A stretch of 64,000 nt of DNA from Amia ocellicauda (taxonomy: Eukaryota > Chordata > Actinopteri > Amiiformes > Amiidae): the NCBI RefSeq assembly GCF_036373705.1, contig NC_089850.1, forward strand, positions 30,320,733 to 30,384,732, written 5' to 3'. Every line of letters starts with the position of its first letter. Within the stretch, counting starts at the first letter, position 1. Positions 1-43,340 of the stretch are shown here, in pieces. The notes beneath the pieces are model-generated. The model did no database searches and was not told where the DNA came from. It was given only the letters and a program-made list of their open reading frames with translations. Both the position numbers and the translations under genes were made by a program.

Positions 1-3000
1 ACCGCGGCTCTCCATCATAGACTTTGCCATTTACCTGTTAGCTCCTCTGCAAATCTTGGCTTTTCTTTACTCTGTTTGGGAATAGAATAGTAAAATAACA
101 AGTTATAACATTATACTATTTCATATATGTCTGTAAGAATTTACTAATTAGCCTAATCAAGGAAATTTGACTGATTGCTTTGCTGATTTATCTTACTTTT
201 TCAATTTTGTAACCCCATATTTTATGGTCTGCTTCAGAGTTTTTGACTGATGCTGCCTGTGGTTTAGGAAATGTGTGTTTTTTAACATATGCGCAGCAAC
301 AGAAAAATGAATTTTAAATGGAACATTTGAGATTGCTTACTATAAATACAATTCTGAGCCATCATAAAACCCATTACAATCCGTGGAATCTACTTTACCA
401 GTCTGTATCATACACTTTTCTCTGTTTGCAAGACCCTTGTCACAGTAGGTTTTATTATTTTTAAATAACTTTTTTAAATAGCTATTATTGAGCACCTGTA
501 AATCATCATATTAATTAAAGTATGCTAATTAGTATGATGCTAAAGATGACATCAGCACCTGATCGTCTTTTCTGATAAGCAGGACATCATCTATCAAATC
601 AAACGAATTCCCAGACTTCATTCAGTAGCAGATTATTGTCTGCAGTGACAAAGTTTCATGGGAGTTCCCAATTCCCAGTTCCTTTTAATTTCGAGGCTGT
701 TTATAAGCCAATGAACACAAACCTAAGTCCGACATGCTGCAGTTCAGTTTTAGGGCTGGTCTCATATTTTTCGTGGAGGTTTTCTGTTCTTCAGTTTGTT
801 TTCTAGTCAGCTACAGCTTCCTCTGCCAGCCTAAAATAGCTGTAAGGCACTTTTGTTAACCAGTAACAAATGCAGACAAAGATTATTATATTCCTGCCAA
901 GCTAGGGAACACATAAATATATGTCTCCTTGTTAAGAAGATGAATGTATAGGAGGTGATCAGATTGTACAAATACTAGAACACTTAATTCTACATAGCGG
1001 GAGTAGATATCACTTGCGATGACATTTCGAACTACCTACAAGCGCCAAAGCCAGTCATTGTAACCAATAGCTCTTTAACAGCAGTGATATGATAATCAAA
1101 GGCAAATCATCCTATAAAACTTAGAAGTTTTATTCATGAATATCAAATCCAACATTTACATAGCACAAATTGAGTATTTCAATTGAAATATGATAATATT
1201 TTTGCTATAAATAACATCAATACACAATATACAATATTTGTTTTTTCTAAACACGCACACTGCAGTCAAAACATAAATAACTATGGCCTTACAATAAGCA
1301 AAAAGCTCAAAAACAGCATACAATAAGGGAATGAAACAAATGCAAACGTACATATTAGAATAATGCTCAAAAACAATATTTAAAAAAATGGAATCTGTAC
1401 AGTTTTCCCTGGACTGAATCAGTGTGCAAATCTCCAAAAAGGACACCACTGCTGGATAAGTATAGTTCAATTAACAATATGATATTAATAAACTAAAGGA
1501 TGTGAGTACTTTTGCTCCAACTAATCTGAAAAATGTCCATTATTAAATGAACTTCCTATTATAACAGCAGGCATTTTTGTATGTTCTATCTTCCATCAAG
1601 GAAAATCATCATATTATCGCTATTAGATTGAATGCAAGTTGAAAACTGTAAAATATAATTTGCATCTTGATTCTGGTAGAACTCTTGAGAAATCTCTCAG
1701 GTGGTTGTCTGCATTACACAGTGTCTTGAATCCTTCCAGGCAAGTGAGGGGAGATTGAGAGTGCAACATACTCTAAGTAATGCTGTTGCAGGAGCTAATG
1801 TTGCATACAAGAACTGTTGATGGAAAATTAAACTTTTGAAAAATCATTATAAATTTAAACTCAATATTCAAGGGAATTTTGAGAAATTTGATAACTGATC
1901 ACTAAACATGTTTTAGATTTGTTTTTCTCCATAGACACTGACAATTGTGTTGTTTGATGCAGCTTATATTGCATGAATGTTTTTGTCTAGGAATGTGCTT
2001 TTATTGATACAGGTAGATTTATTTTGAATTCATAAAACAAAAATCAGAGAAGAACCTTAAACTCAATAGCTTTTGATGTCTTTCCTTGGGTTTCAAAGGA
2101 GGCTAAACCAATGGAGTTCTATAGAATGTAATTACAAATTACAAATGGAATGGACAGCTGAAAAAAATAGACATATCATTTAACAAACCTAAGCTTTATT
2201 CTGCCTACAACTGTGTATTTGTTTTGAGGTAAAAATGTTTTTTTACATGCCATGAAATAAAGTTCAGACAAGTTTGCCTACACACAAGCAAACATCAATA
2301 TTATTAGCATCTTTGAGAGTTTTTCTGTGTGTATATTATATTCTTAATTCATTTTCTTTCCTGTTATGTGAAAAGGGACCCTTGAGTCGTATGTAACCAC
2401 TGCAAGCTGCATCGCAGCATAAATGATGCTCGACGGATCGAATTAATGATGGTCTGGACATGCAGTGCTTTCAAAATTGCACTGACCTCCAATATGAGTT
2501 TTCTTAAAGCAATTATCAACACTTCTGCCAGTGAGCAGTACAAGGAAATAGCAATTCCTTATTCAGGAGTGAGAATTAAATTAAGGGTATCACCTCTGGA
2601 GACGGAGCGAGAGTAACATGTTGTCTCATTAGGGCTGGTTTCTCCGCATTTAATTTACATACCATTATTTGGCAATATGTGAAAATTTAAGTACGCTACA
2701 GCGTGTAATTGTATCGTGGCAGCACCGTTATTGGTTTACCCTCAAGTATTACCTGTTAATTTGAAGGAATTATGAGCAGATGAGAGCCAATGATTTTTCT
2801 CTTAGGCATAATTCTGTGATGAAACCTTAAATGCTCTAGGCTTTATGGCTCGAATTGAATACTGATATGGTTGCATACTTCCATTCTCTCATTTTAAATG
2901 TGCATGCTTTTCTTTGTTCTAGTCCACCGTAAAAATGACCAGACTATGACAGTTTTTATTTTTACTTTTAAAAGGGGTTTTATGTATTTGTTTATGTTAA

Positions 3001-3316
3001 GTTATAATTAAAGTCAGTGTTGGTTTCTGCCTGAAGAAGAATCAAGCATTTATTATTGTAAATGTTATTACAAAGAGGAAAAAAAAAAAGATTCTCAATC
3101 CAACAAATTAGCTGAAAGAGACACCTGCAAAGTATAGAGATTACAAAGAAATGAAAAAAGTTATGCATACTATGGTGAATCACACTTTCTCTCATACTGG
3201 TATGCATGGCAATCTGTACCACAATTTATTTGTAAATCCAACACTTAAATATGTTTTAAGTGAATACTTGTACTCTGAAAGATGATTTCATTTCTGAGGA
3301 ATTAATCTTTCTTATA
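1..3316 (+). other. PDSS2 intron 1, part
   Basis: AT-rich DNA. No exon, transposon or RNA gene was recognised. The stretch at about 2380-2900 is less repetitive and could be conserved noncoding DNA, but this cannot be judged from one sequence. Confidence 0.65.
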
Positions 3317-4862
3317 CACTACTGTTCAAAAGTTTGGGGTCACTTAGAAATGTCCTTGTTTTCCATGAAAACATACATGAAATTAGTTTGAATAGGAAAT
3401 ATAGCAAAATGAATAAGAAATATAGTCATTGAAAAGGTTAGAAATAATGATTTTTAATTGAAATAATAATTGTGTCCTTCAAACTTTGCAGCATTTACAG
3501 CCTTGCAGACCTTTGGCATTCTAGTTGTCAATTTGTTGAGGTAATCTGAAGAGATTTCACCCCATGCTTCCTGAAGCACCTCCCACAACTGGGATTGGCT
3601 TGATGGGCACTTCTTGTGTACCATACGGTCAAGCTGCTCCCACAACAGCTCAATAGGATTGAGATCCGGTGACTGTGCTACCACTCCATTATAGACAGAA
3701 TACCAGCTGACTGCTTCTTCCCTAAATAGTTCTTGCATAGTTTGGAGCTGTGCTTTGGGTCATTGTCCTGTTGTAGGAGGACATTGGCTCCAATCAAGTG
3801 CCGTCCACAGGGTATGGCATGGTGTTGCAAAATGGATTGATAGACTTCCTTCTTCAAGATCCCTTTTACCCTGTACAAATCTCCCACTTTACCACCACCA
3901 AAGCAGCCCCAGACCATCACATTGCCTCCACCATGCATGACAGATGGCGTGAAGCACTCCTCCAGCATCTTTCATTTGGTCTGCGTCTCACGAATGTTCT
4001 TCTTTGTGATCCGAACACCTCAAACTTACATTCGTCTGTCCATAACACTTTTTTCCAATCTTCCTCTGTCCAGTGTCTGTGTTATTTTGCCCATCGTAAT
4101 CTTTTCTTTTTATTGTCCAGTCTGCGATATGGCTTTTTCTTTGCAACTCTGCCTAGAAGGACAACATCCTGAAGTCGCCTCTTCACTGTTGACATTGAGA
4201 CTGGTGTTTTGTGGGCACTATTTAATGAAGCTGCCAGTTGAGGACCTGCGAGGCGTCTGTTTCTCAAACTAGACACTAATGTATTTGTCCTCTTGCTCAG
4301 TTGTGCACCGGGGCCTCCCACTCCTCTTTCGATTCTAGTTAGAGCCAGTTTGCGCTGTTCTGTGCAGGGAGTAGTACACAGCGTTGTACGAGATCTTCAG
4401 TTTCTTGGCAATTTCTCGCATGGAATAGCCTTCATTTTTCAGAACAAGAATAGACTGACGAGTTTCAGAAGAAAGTTCTTTGTTTCTGGACATTTTGAGC
4501 CTGTAATCGAACCCACAATTGCTGATACTCCAGATACTCAACTAGTCTAAAGAAGGACAGTTTTATTGCTTCTTGTGCTAACATAATTGCAAAAGAGTTC
4601 TCTAATGATCAATTAGCCTTTTAAAATGATAAACTTGGATTAGCAAACACAACACGCCACAGGACTGATGGTTGCTGATAATGCGCCATGTAGATATTCC
4701 ATTACAAATCAGCCGTTTCCAGCTACAATAGTCATTTACAACATTAACAATGTCTACAATGTATTTCTGATCAATTTGATGTTATTTTAATGGACAAAAA
4801 AAATGCTTTTTTTTCGAAAACAAGGACATTTCTAAGTGACCCCAAACTTTTGAACAGTAATG
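3317..4862 (-). mobile_element. Tc1/mariner element, degenerate copy 1
   Basis: About 1.55 kb bounded by near-identical terminal inverted repeats of roughly 45 bases (outermost bases CACTACTGTTCAAAAGTTTG on the left, same with one change on the right) and flanked by TA dinucleotides at 3315-3316 and 4863-4864, the Tc1 target duplication. The transposase reads on the minus strand. The end sequence resembles a Tc1 family that I recall as widespread in salmonids and other fish. It lies in PDSS2 intron 1. Confidence 0.93.
3454..4493 (-). pseudogene. Tc1 transposase pseudogene in copy 1
   Basis: The start ATG reads from 4493 (MSRNKELSSETRQSILVLKN, a helix-turn-helix start). The reading continues through several frames: SKRTNTLVSSLRNRRLAGPQ, DWKKVLWTDECKFEVF (first catalytic Asp), MVWGCFGGG, VLLQQDNDPKH (second Asp) and SPDLNPIELLWEQL (Glu), ending near 3454. 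All three DDE codons survive but indels split the frame into at least four parts, so no functional protein is expected. Confidence 0.88.
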
Positions 4863-6366
4863 TAGGTTTTTGTACTATGACTCTGAAACATAATTTACAG
4901 CAGTGTTCCCAATTACAATATTATAGGCCACATCAGTAATTAATTGAGGTCTGGTGAGTGATATAGACCCCATTCATCCTCAAATCTTAAACACAATTTA
5001 ATCTTTCAGCTTTCTTTTAGTTATATATATACACACACACAAACACAAGCAATGTAATAAAAACAAATGAAACGCACAGTGTACCTGCTGGGACACTTCT
5101 AGGGTCTCTGGGGAACTCTTTTCGCCCATAGGAGATATAATGAGGAACACTGATTTATGCTACATACAAATTATACTTTTAATTGCTTTAGAAAACCACA
5201 GAACCACAGGAGAAAATGTAGCATTTTAGGGTTTTAGCTACTCGATTCACTGTCTCAAACAGAACCACAAATAATGAGCGAATCAGTGTTTGCAAGCAAC
5301 AGTTTTTATTCTCCGGCAGCTTTAAAGGAGCCACACAAAACTCTGTCTCTTTCTAAACTACTTCTGCCCACCAGGAATCGGGGCAACCTATCTGCTTGTA
5401 CCTTGTGACCTTCAACCCTTCAATCTAGAATACCCCTAAATAAATCAGATCCCCCAATGATCTGCCCCACCCACAAACATAATGAAGTGACAGACACACA
5501 CGTACAGCAGTCCCTCCATCCACACAGCAGTTCCAGATCACTACAATATTAAAAGTGCTACATCTGAGATTACGTCACTGAGTCTGAATGTTGGATCATT
5601 CAGCAAGTCAGTGACCCCTCCTTGTAACTGGCGGTGTTATTTCTGTGATATCATCTATCATCAGCACAGCACTGTTATTTAACACAAAATGGGGTGCTGT
5701 GGTGTTCAGGCCAGAGCAAATCGCTGCTCGCCCACTAAAGTGATGTCATCAGAAACGCACCCGTTCAAAAACAGCCCAATTGACAATAGGTTTGTTGTTC
5801 TGAGCTTTTTTCAAGTATGTAAATCACCATCTAATGTTTTCTACTGCAGCTTGAATCGTATAGTACATAATCTGCTTTGAAAGCCTGAGCATACTGTACA
5901 GACTCATGTGTGATTATTAGCCTCTATGTTAAGATACTGTTAGGTGCACGCATCATACTGTTTCATTCTCTTTTCAGTACAGCTTGCCAGAATCTCTGAT
6001 CTCTTTTTTGACAATGGATTTCAGTTAAATCCCAGCATATTTCAAAACAGGCCTGAAAGAAGGCTATTGGTTTAAAGGTGCCTGTAACAGAGTAAAACCT
6101 TTCCAAATGAAGCACAACAAATTGATGTTTTTTGTAGAAAATACAGGATTAAAGAATGCACGGTGTTTAGTGTTGAACGGTATCGCTTTGCAGTTACAGC
6201 CAAGTAAAGGATGTAACACTTCTGTTCTGTCCTTACAGATATCACCATCTAGTTTAACAGCGGTCCCAGATCCACAGATGGAAATGTCAGTGTTGTACAA
6301 ACCTGCCAGGGTCTTTGCTTAGCATTTCAGTGCTGTTTAATTGGTAATGTCTGCTCTTTCCAACAG
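4863..6366 (+). other. PDSS2 intron 1, remainder
   Basis: Sequence between Tc1 copy 1 and exon 2. A short AC run is near 5032. Nothing else was recognised. Confidence 0.7.
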
Positions 6367-36084
<29,718 letters not shown>

Positions 36085-36149
36085 TGAAGACGACACAAAA
36101 TATAAAAATGCAATGTATACTGTGTATATCTGTGTCAGTGGAAGTTGAA

Positions 36150-36155
36150 AATAAA
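36150..36155 (+). terminator. Probable PDSS2 polyadenylation signal (AATAAA)
   Basis: An AATAAA hexamer lies 65 bases after the PDSS2 stop, with T-rich sequence following. It would give a short 3' UTR. Other more distal signals could also be used. Confidence 0.55.
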
Positions 36156-39100
36156 TGCACTATATTTTTTATTGAAATTGACAAATGTATCCTTTTGTTT
36201 TGTTTTGTAAATCCGCTAAACAATAGACCATGCCGCAATATGGCTGTTATTTTCTGTGGCAGCAAACAAAATCACAAAAAAGGTCAAACAGCTTTCACTT
36301 GTGATGCCAGAAGCACACTTGAAGCTGCACTGGCAGAAATAATTAATGAGACTCGCTGCTGTGACCTCAGCAAATGGACAGGAAATAAGTCCTTATTGAT
36401 TGGACACAGCCCGGGATGGCGCCAGTGTGGTGGCCTGTGGTTTTCTTGCACTCGTGAGGACAGAGGGGGTGTGAAGCTGCAGGTGTCACTGGAAACACTT
36501 GCTAACCTGCCTTCTGCACTTCCACTGGCAGGCAGGAATCGCTGCATTCGTCAATATGAAGGGCAATTCAATGGAGGGATGCAGCAAATAGTTACTCAAA
36601 TACAATTGTTTGCATCAAACTTCTCTTCACTTGTTACAACTTTCTGGAGAAGTGACTTTGTGTGCCTGTGTGTCCCCAATGTTGTATCGGGTATGCTACA
36701 GTGCTCTTAGTCAACAGCTAAGATGAGCCGTTTTGCATTGCTTAAAAGGAGCCTCGAGCACTTACTGCAATATTAATGCACTGACATAAGGGCACATAGG
36801 AAATGTAAATGAAAAGGAAAAAGGTACAATAAAAGACAAGAAACATGGGAGGAATAAAAAAGTCACAAACTAATTTATTTTGCATCAAACTCTTACAAAT
36901 TAGTCATTTCATTGCATTCAAATTATAAACCAATGTATATTAAATGTATCTTAAAATCAAGATTTGTCTTTGTAGTTTTGTTTGTATTTATATTTAAATG
37001 TTTTTGCTTCGTGACAGTTATGATTTTGTTACACACAATCCAGTCAATGTTAGGATGCAGACTTAAAAGTCTCGAACAATAGAGCGCCAATGACAGAAAG
37101 ACTATAAGGTGTATCATGAGTCTTGCAACTCGACACGGTCTCTATTTTGTTCATAGAGATGATTTTTGTGGTTTGCATGCATGCAACCCGAGAGCAACGT
37201 TGACAAGAAGGCTGAGTTTACATAAATGATCTAGATTGGGATTCAGCTACCTTTCTTCCTTCTGTGGTGTAATTACAGCCCAATCTGGAGACAGCTAGCA
37301 CAGCAAACAGATTTTATTACACTATTCCTTCAAACACTTTGAGGGGTTACTTTCTTTGTAACAGAGGAGCAGGGCGTCATAGGGATGCATTGTTCCTTAA
37401 CTGTCTTCCACTCTTACTACACGGAATGATTAGCAGAAGGAGAGGGAAATAAAGTCATGTGTTTTAACTGTTGATGGGATGCAACTAATAAGTATCAAAT
37501 GTGTGCAATAAAGTGCTGTGAATACTGGGATCTCCACTCCTGTCTTCTCCAGGGCAATGGGGTTTTCTGGTTTTCATTTCACACGAGTCCTTAATAACTT
37601 AATTCAACTAATTGTTTGCTTTATCGTGTCAAGAGGAGTGGGGGGGGGGGGTAGATCAAACATATTTGGTCTATGCATGGAAATACCCCTTGGGGGAAAT
37701 TTTCTGGAAAACAGCACAAGAATTTGAGTTGTGCCCCATGCGTGGCTCAATTAAGTGCCCCCCTTTATTTGAATTTGCATAATGTGAAAATGGGTGCCTT
37801 GCATTCCTGTTGTAAAAAACATTGTGTTCTGAGCCATTGTTTGGTTGCAGTAACAAGTGATCGAGAGGAAATTGATATGTTTTTCTATTGGCTCAGGCGG
37901 ACTTAAGCAATGAGCTCAATCCGCTCTAAGCACTTGTTCTTCCTAAAATGTACAAATCCTTTTTAGTGAATATTAACTATTGTTGATGACAAGTGTTTCA
38001 ACATCTGCTTTCATCAGTGTAATATCCCTGTACCTGAGCTGTCTCATGCCTCATCAGCTGAAATATCTTGTTGCTGATTCCTCTGCTGTCATTGAAACAG
38101 TCCATTAACTGAATAATGGCTGTGTCACTTTTAACAGAGTAGCTAGAATGAGAAGATAGTCTTTACATTACACTCACAGACTTTGATATTTAACTACCCT
38201 AAAAACAAATAATTATTGTATTTGTTGCCAGCATTTAATCACTATTTAGTTTTGCTTTCACACTTAATACATATAGAAATAATGTATTGATAGACTTGTG
38301 AACATTTCCTATAGCATGAGAAATTATTTAATTGTTCATTGAAATTGTGATTTTTTTGTTGCCCCAAAATGATAGTACTTTGCAAAAATGAAGTATATTT
38401 ACATCAATTACACATTTAATTGTTTATAGCTTTCCAGTATACTTTTGTCATTAGACATTCTCAAAAGTAAATTTCTAAGGCATCCACAATTGATATACCT
38501 TCTTCCTGTGTTGCATATTGTGGGAATAATTAGCTGGATGGGCCAAGAATCATGGTACATAAATTGCTATGCGCACTGCACTGGCTTACTGATGAAGATC
38601 AACTGTTGCTAATCACAAGAACAATTTATTAACTACCTGTTAGGCTTACTCCCCGTAGTCAATGTTTAATTAAAGTCAGCCTTGCATAATTAATAAAACT
38701 GCTATTGCTTAGAGAGGGGGGGGGGGGGAGTTCATTAATGCAGAGTGTATCAAAGACCACTGCAGCAGCTTTATCAATAGGTCTGCTTACACTTTCAATT
38801 GTGGGCGTAATGTATTTACACTCCTCTTAGAAGTGCTGTGAGAAAATAAGTGTGAACCCATTTTCCAACCAATTCATTAATGGAAATGACCTTCCTTCCT
38901 AATTCTCCCTCACGTGGTCAGGGGTGGTTCAATGCGGTGTGCTGATTTCAGTCCCCACAGAAAAACGAAATAAATAAAAAGTCTCCGAATACTGGAAGAT
39001 TGCTGGTCCAGCCACGTTATTATTGTTGTTGCAAAATGCTGCAGGATCCCTAGACATCTGGAAGAGAGGTGCTTACACTTTCATGGTGGATCAAACCATT

Positions 39101-41984
39101 CCAGTGGGAAAACACTGGAGGTAATCACATTCAAGTCAATCCTGATCCTACTTACACAATTTACTCTAAATCTAGAAATTACAGTCCATGCCAAGAGCAC
39201 ATCCTCTTAAGAAAATGCTCAGTAAAGCAGTATGCAAAAGAGAGATGTAGAACTGTTGTTGTTTTTATAAACTGTAATTAGCATTATCACGACATAATGT
39301 TTGTATTTCTCTGAATAGATTCCTATTGTTCCCCTGCCAAATTATACATGTTCCTGTTCTTACTTTTGCCAGTTAACTTTCCCTCCACTGGAGGGCGACA
39401 CTTGCCTTCCACTCACACAAGTAACATCAGTCAACTTTCTCCCTCCACTGTTCAGGCCCCTGTTTAGTATTCATGGCTTCCAATCTATCCCTACAAAACA
39501 TCAAAGAAATAACTAAACACAAGAGTCTCTCTTTGCCAAAGAATCCAAATGACTCTGATTAATTCTAAAATAGTTCAATTAAAATCAAATGTTTTCTGAT
39601 GCATGTGTTCTTGGCTTTTAGATTATGTTTAACTGCAACTGATATCCGCTACCTGGTACTTAATAAGAAGGTTTGCAGGTGACAACATTTTTAGACTTCT
39701 CATAAATTTGTTAGGTTGCCTTTGTAGTGTGTAGTGACAAAAACAATGAAACATAGTCATGGTCTTATCTATCCTTCCATGGAGTCAATCAAAAGACTGA
39801 TCTGTTACTGGCCTAGCCACAGCACTGTCACTTTTTGAATCTAATTTGCTTTTTGACATATACAAAACTATTACAATGCATTGTGGATTTAGATGCTTCC
39901 AAGCCCTAAATGAAACAAGTATGTGTCATCTGGTCTGAAATATAGTATAAAAAAAATAGCTTAGCTCAATATAATAACTGTACAGAAAATAATGTGCAGA
40001 ACGTCTTCATGAAGTAAGAATACTGGGATTGATTTTTCCCAAATTCACTTCCAGCCACATTAAAGTATGGTTTAGCTTAAATCCTCCTGAGGATTTTCAG
40101 TAATCCATGCTGGGGAAATACGCTTGACTCACCACACAATGGGATGGGTTTGTAGAATGTGGACCAATAATACATTGTTATCCATCCAAGAGTGGCAACA
40201 ATATCAGTGGGAAACTCTTCTGGAAAGGTAATGTGGGAGATCAATTCTGGTGTAAATCCTAGAACATGTTTGGCAGTAGAATGCCTACAGAAAGAAGAGG
40301 AGCGTATTGACAGTAAGGCAAAGTACTTAAAACATTTACTTAATAGAGAAGTTCATGATTCACAGTTACTAAAAAGTAAAATAAAATGACACTTTGAAAG
40401 TCAGATACTTCAAAATACAATCAGAGCCATGGTATTTACAGCTGGAAAAAAGGAAACACAAATACAAATAAATAGAAGTTTACTTGTATGTAATGTTTAA
40501 AAGGTTGTGAAAGCTTTAAATACAATGAATAGTTTTTTTTACATGCAACCCCTAATAACCCAGTGAGATATATTTGTCACAAACATTTTGAAACAAGTAT
40601 ATAATCCCAAATATAACCCCAGTGTACCAGACCACTGTATGACACATATATGTCACACTGAGTTGCAAAGAGTTAAAAATGGACTGACATCACTTTGTTT
40701 GTCAGGAACAAAGCTCCGCACTGGAAGTCGCATGCCACCCAAAACATGGCAAGCGCTAAACGAAACATAGACAGCAATAGCAAATGAAGTGGAAGAAGAG
40801 TCCATCAGTGTGGATGACTGACTATGCGTAGCCCTGGGATTTCAAGAAACCACAGAGAAATGAACATATTTATAGTCTGTGTGCAATATTGCTGCTTCTT
40901 CTCAAGATCATCACAAGGAAATGTGGGACGAAGGGAAAACTACATTTGTCTGGGGGAACACTGTTGTGTTTATTCTGCCTTATGGCCCGCGGGACAAAAC
41001 CGTGAGAGGTAGTCATACAAATTGCATGAGGGTTATTAAAACTTCTCTTCTCTTTATATTACTATGACAATAAACACAGCTTTCACTTTTTGTTTAGCAG
41101 TCAGTCAGTTTAGTCATTTTGGATTATGCGTGAACTAAATAAAAACTGTTTAATTGAGTAGAAGAAAGCTGTTTTTTGAGGAATTGCATCCAAATAAATA
41201 GCATCACATATGTGTTGCCCCTCATCCATTGTTAGCCCACCTGGACTCTGCTGTCGCTTCTTTGTCTGAACTGCAGGCTGTCAGAGTAACACCAAGTGAA
41301 CAGACACCACCAAGGGAACATTGCAGACATATAACAATACAGAGCCCCTCTCGTTCACTCTGTAGTGCAAACAGCATGGGATGAACCTTCCAGTGAGACT
41401 GAAAATAAGATAAAAGCAAGATCTTGTTCTTTGCACTTTCAGGGTTTACTCTAATACCATTATCACTTGTGAAACCCTTCAGCTTCATATAGATTTAGTC
41501 ATGAACAGTGACTGATGCAATGGGGAAAGCTTGTCACTGAACAGAGGGTGCTTGGGACGATTTACTGAATCCATATTGACAATTACTGCACAGTTTATTT
41601 TCACCAAAGAGAAATAACTTGCCTTACAAATAAGCACACACCTGCTTACATATGTTGTGTGTGTGGAGTACTGTTTATGGAAACCATGAACTAGCAGGTA
41701 CAACAATGGCTCTGTAGTGTCATCTCAGAGTGTTATTAACGTCAGATGACCACATCCTGTACAGCAGTTCCCATGCCAGTCAAGCATACACAATGCAGCA
41801 GCACTTCTCCCTCAGAAAGGGGAGCAGGGTGTGAAGTCTGACAGAGCCCCACCTTTGACTGCATGGGCTCCAAATGAAACAAACACACTCATAAAATCAA
41901 ACAAACACACACACGTTGCTTTGTTTTCTGCAGATCTGATCAACCGCATGCATTCCACTTCACTTGAAAGCTGTGCAATCTGGC

Positions 41985-41986
<2 letters not shown>
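36156..41986. other. PDSS2-BEND3 intergenic region
   Basis: About 5.8 kb without a recognised gene. G runs of 12 and 13 bases are at 37640 and 38716. A 230-codon open frame starts inside the last PDSS2 exon in another frame and extends to 36710, but resembles nothing I know. Confidence 0.6.

Positions 41987-42077
<91 letters not shown>
41987..42077. repeat. (GT)n microsatellite, about 44 units
   Basis: An uninterrupted run of GT repeats in the PDSS2-BEND3 intergenic region. Confidence 0.98.
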
Positions 42078-42078
<1 letters not shown>

Positions 42079-42430
42079 CGGATCAGGCTGACTGAGAATC
42101 GGCCCGGCCCAATGAATGTAGCCTGCTACTCCTGTTGAAAAGCGCTCGAAATGGGTTATTATTTGTATTTCAATCAGCGTGCAATTAAAGTGCATTAGTC
42201 TCGGGAAACCCATGCATTGAATCACTTCTCGTGTCTGAACATTTTCTAGAATGAAGCATCAACGAAACCAAATAGATTAAGCATGTATATCCAAACCTGA
42301 CATAAAGCTCAACTCAAATATGACACCCCAATCAAGCGGGCGAAACACCTGTGGAAGTCGATGTATTGATGCAACCGCGGGCGCATCCCCTAATGCCAAC
42401 ACATGCCCTCTAATGAGAAATGCCAGCGCA

Positions 42431-42478
42431 CAGCACGACCCAGCATGACCCAGCATGACCCAGCACGACCCAGCACCC
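42431..42478. repeat. 10-bp tandem repeat, unit ACCCAGCAYG
   Basis: Four to five copies of a decamer alternating CACG and CATG ends, just upstream of the BEND3 CpG island. Confidence 0.85.
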
Positions 42479-42600
42479 TGCGGGCGCGCACTGCGTACCT
42501 GTCAAGGTGGCACACGGCCTCGCGACTTCGCCACAGCTTCGAGTTCTAGTGTCACCGAACAGGAACGACAGCGTGTATGATCGTTAGCAGTGTTGTATCG

Positions 42601-42613
42601 GTACTACTACTAC

Positions 42614-42645
<32 letters not shown>
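42601..42645. repeat. (ACT)n(ATT)n trinucleotide repeat
   Basis: Four ACT units run into about eleven ATT units at the left edge of the CpG island. Confidence 0.95.
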
Positions 42646-42646
<1 letters not shown>

Positions 42647-42719
42647 GTTGGACTAAGCATCAACAGCCTTCCCTCCTCCCCCACGCCGCTGCGGCCGGAC
42701 CCCGGCTGCCCACAGCAGC

Positions 42720-42880
42720 CCACAGCTGTGCGGAAATGACACAGCAGGCGAGCCGCGTCACGTCACGCGAGAGGGCACAGGCAGGAGAAACACGGCGGAC
42801 AGGAGCACGACCGCGGCGCCGTGGACACTCGGGACGCCGCCCGCGATGCCAACTTTCCGGGATCCCTTCGGGTGTGGACG
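42720..42880 (+). other. bend3: Putative BEND3 5' untranslated exon
   Basis: A strong splice donor, GGACG|GTGAGT, occurs at 42881 inside the CpG island. It would join to the acceptor at 45459, just before the BEND3 ATG. The left boundary is a guess; no transcription start signal could be placed. Confidence 0.4.
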
Positions 42881-43285
42881 GTGAGTTCACAACGACCCGC
42901 TGCGCTGACTGTGCGGCGCCAGAGACCGAGCTTTCCGCGGATCCGTGCTTTCCTGCCGCGTCACGCAATTACAATCCCATCATTAAAAGCCCGACGCGGA
43001 GCGAGACCGTGGCCGTGGGTCGGGGATCGGGGGTCGGGGATCGGGCCACGCCGCGGGTTTTGGCCGCGCTGCGTGGCGGGTGCCGCGCCGGTGCGGGGTG
43101 CGGGGCTCGGAGGGGGCGCCATCTGCGGGGATCGCTCTCGGGGGGGTTGTGGTTCGTGGGTTGCTAGTGGAAGAATGAGGAAGTGGAGTGGCTGCAGGCT
43201 GGCGAGTTTCGTTTGCGTGCGTGTCTGGGAGAGTGGAGCGACAGCGCCCCCCGGCCCTGCAGGCAGAGCCGCTCACTGCAGCGCC

Positions 43286-43340
43286 GCTGGAGCAGGAGCT
43301 GGAGCAGGAGCTGGGCGCTGGGCGCTGGGCGCTGGGCGCA
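43286..43340. repeat. GC-rich tandem repeats (GAGCAGGAGCTG; CTGGGCG)
   Basis: Two copies of a 12-base unit are followed by four copies of CTGGGCG in the 3' part of the CpG island. Confidence 0.85.

Noticed and set aside
5250-5560. Possible LTR remnant in PDSS2 intron 1
   Set aside because: Somewhat GC-richer sequence, but no TG...CA ends, target duplication or retroviral coding remnant was seen.
41812-42225. 137-codon minus-strand frame across the GT repeat
   Set aside because: Central part is only Thr-His repeat; no splice signals or similarity.
42431-42478. CRISPR-like array
   Set aside because: Decamer units have no spacers; this is a eukaryotic tandem repeat. No CRISPR array exists in the window.
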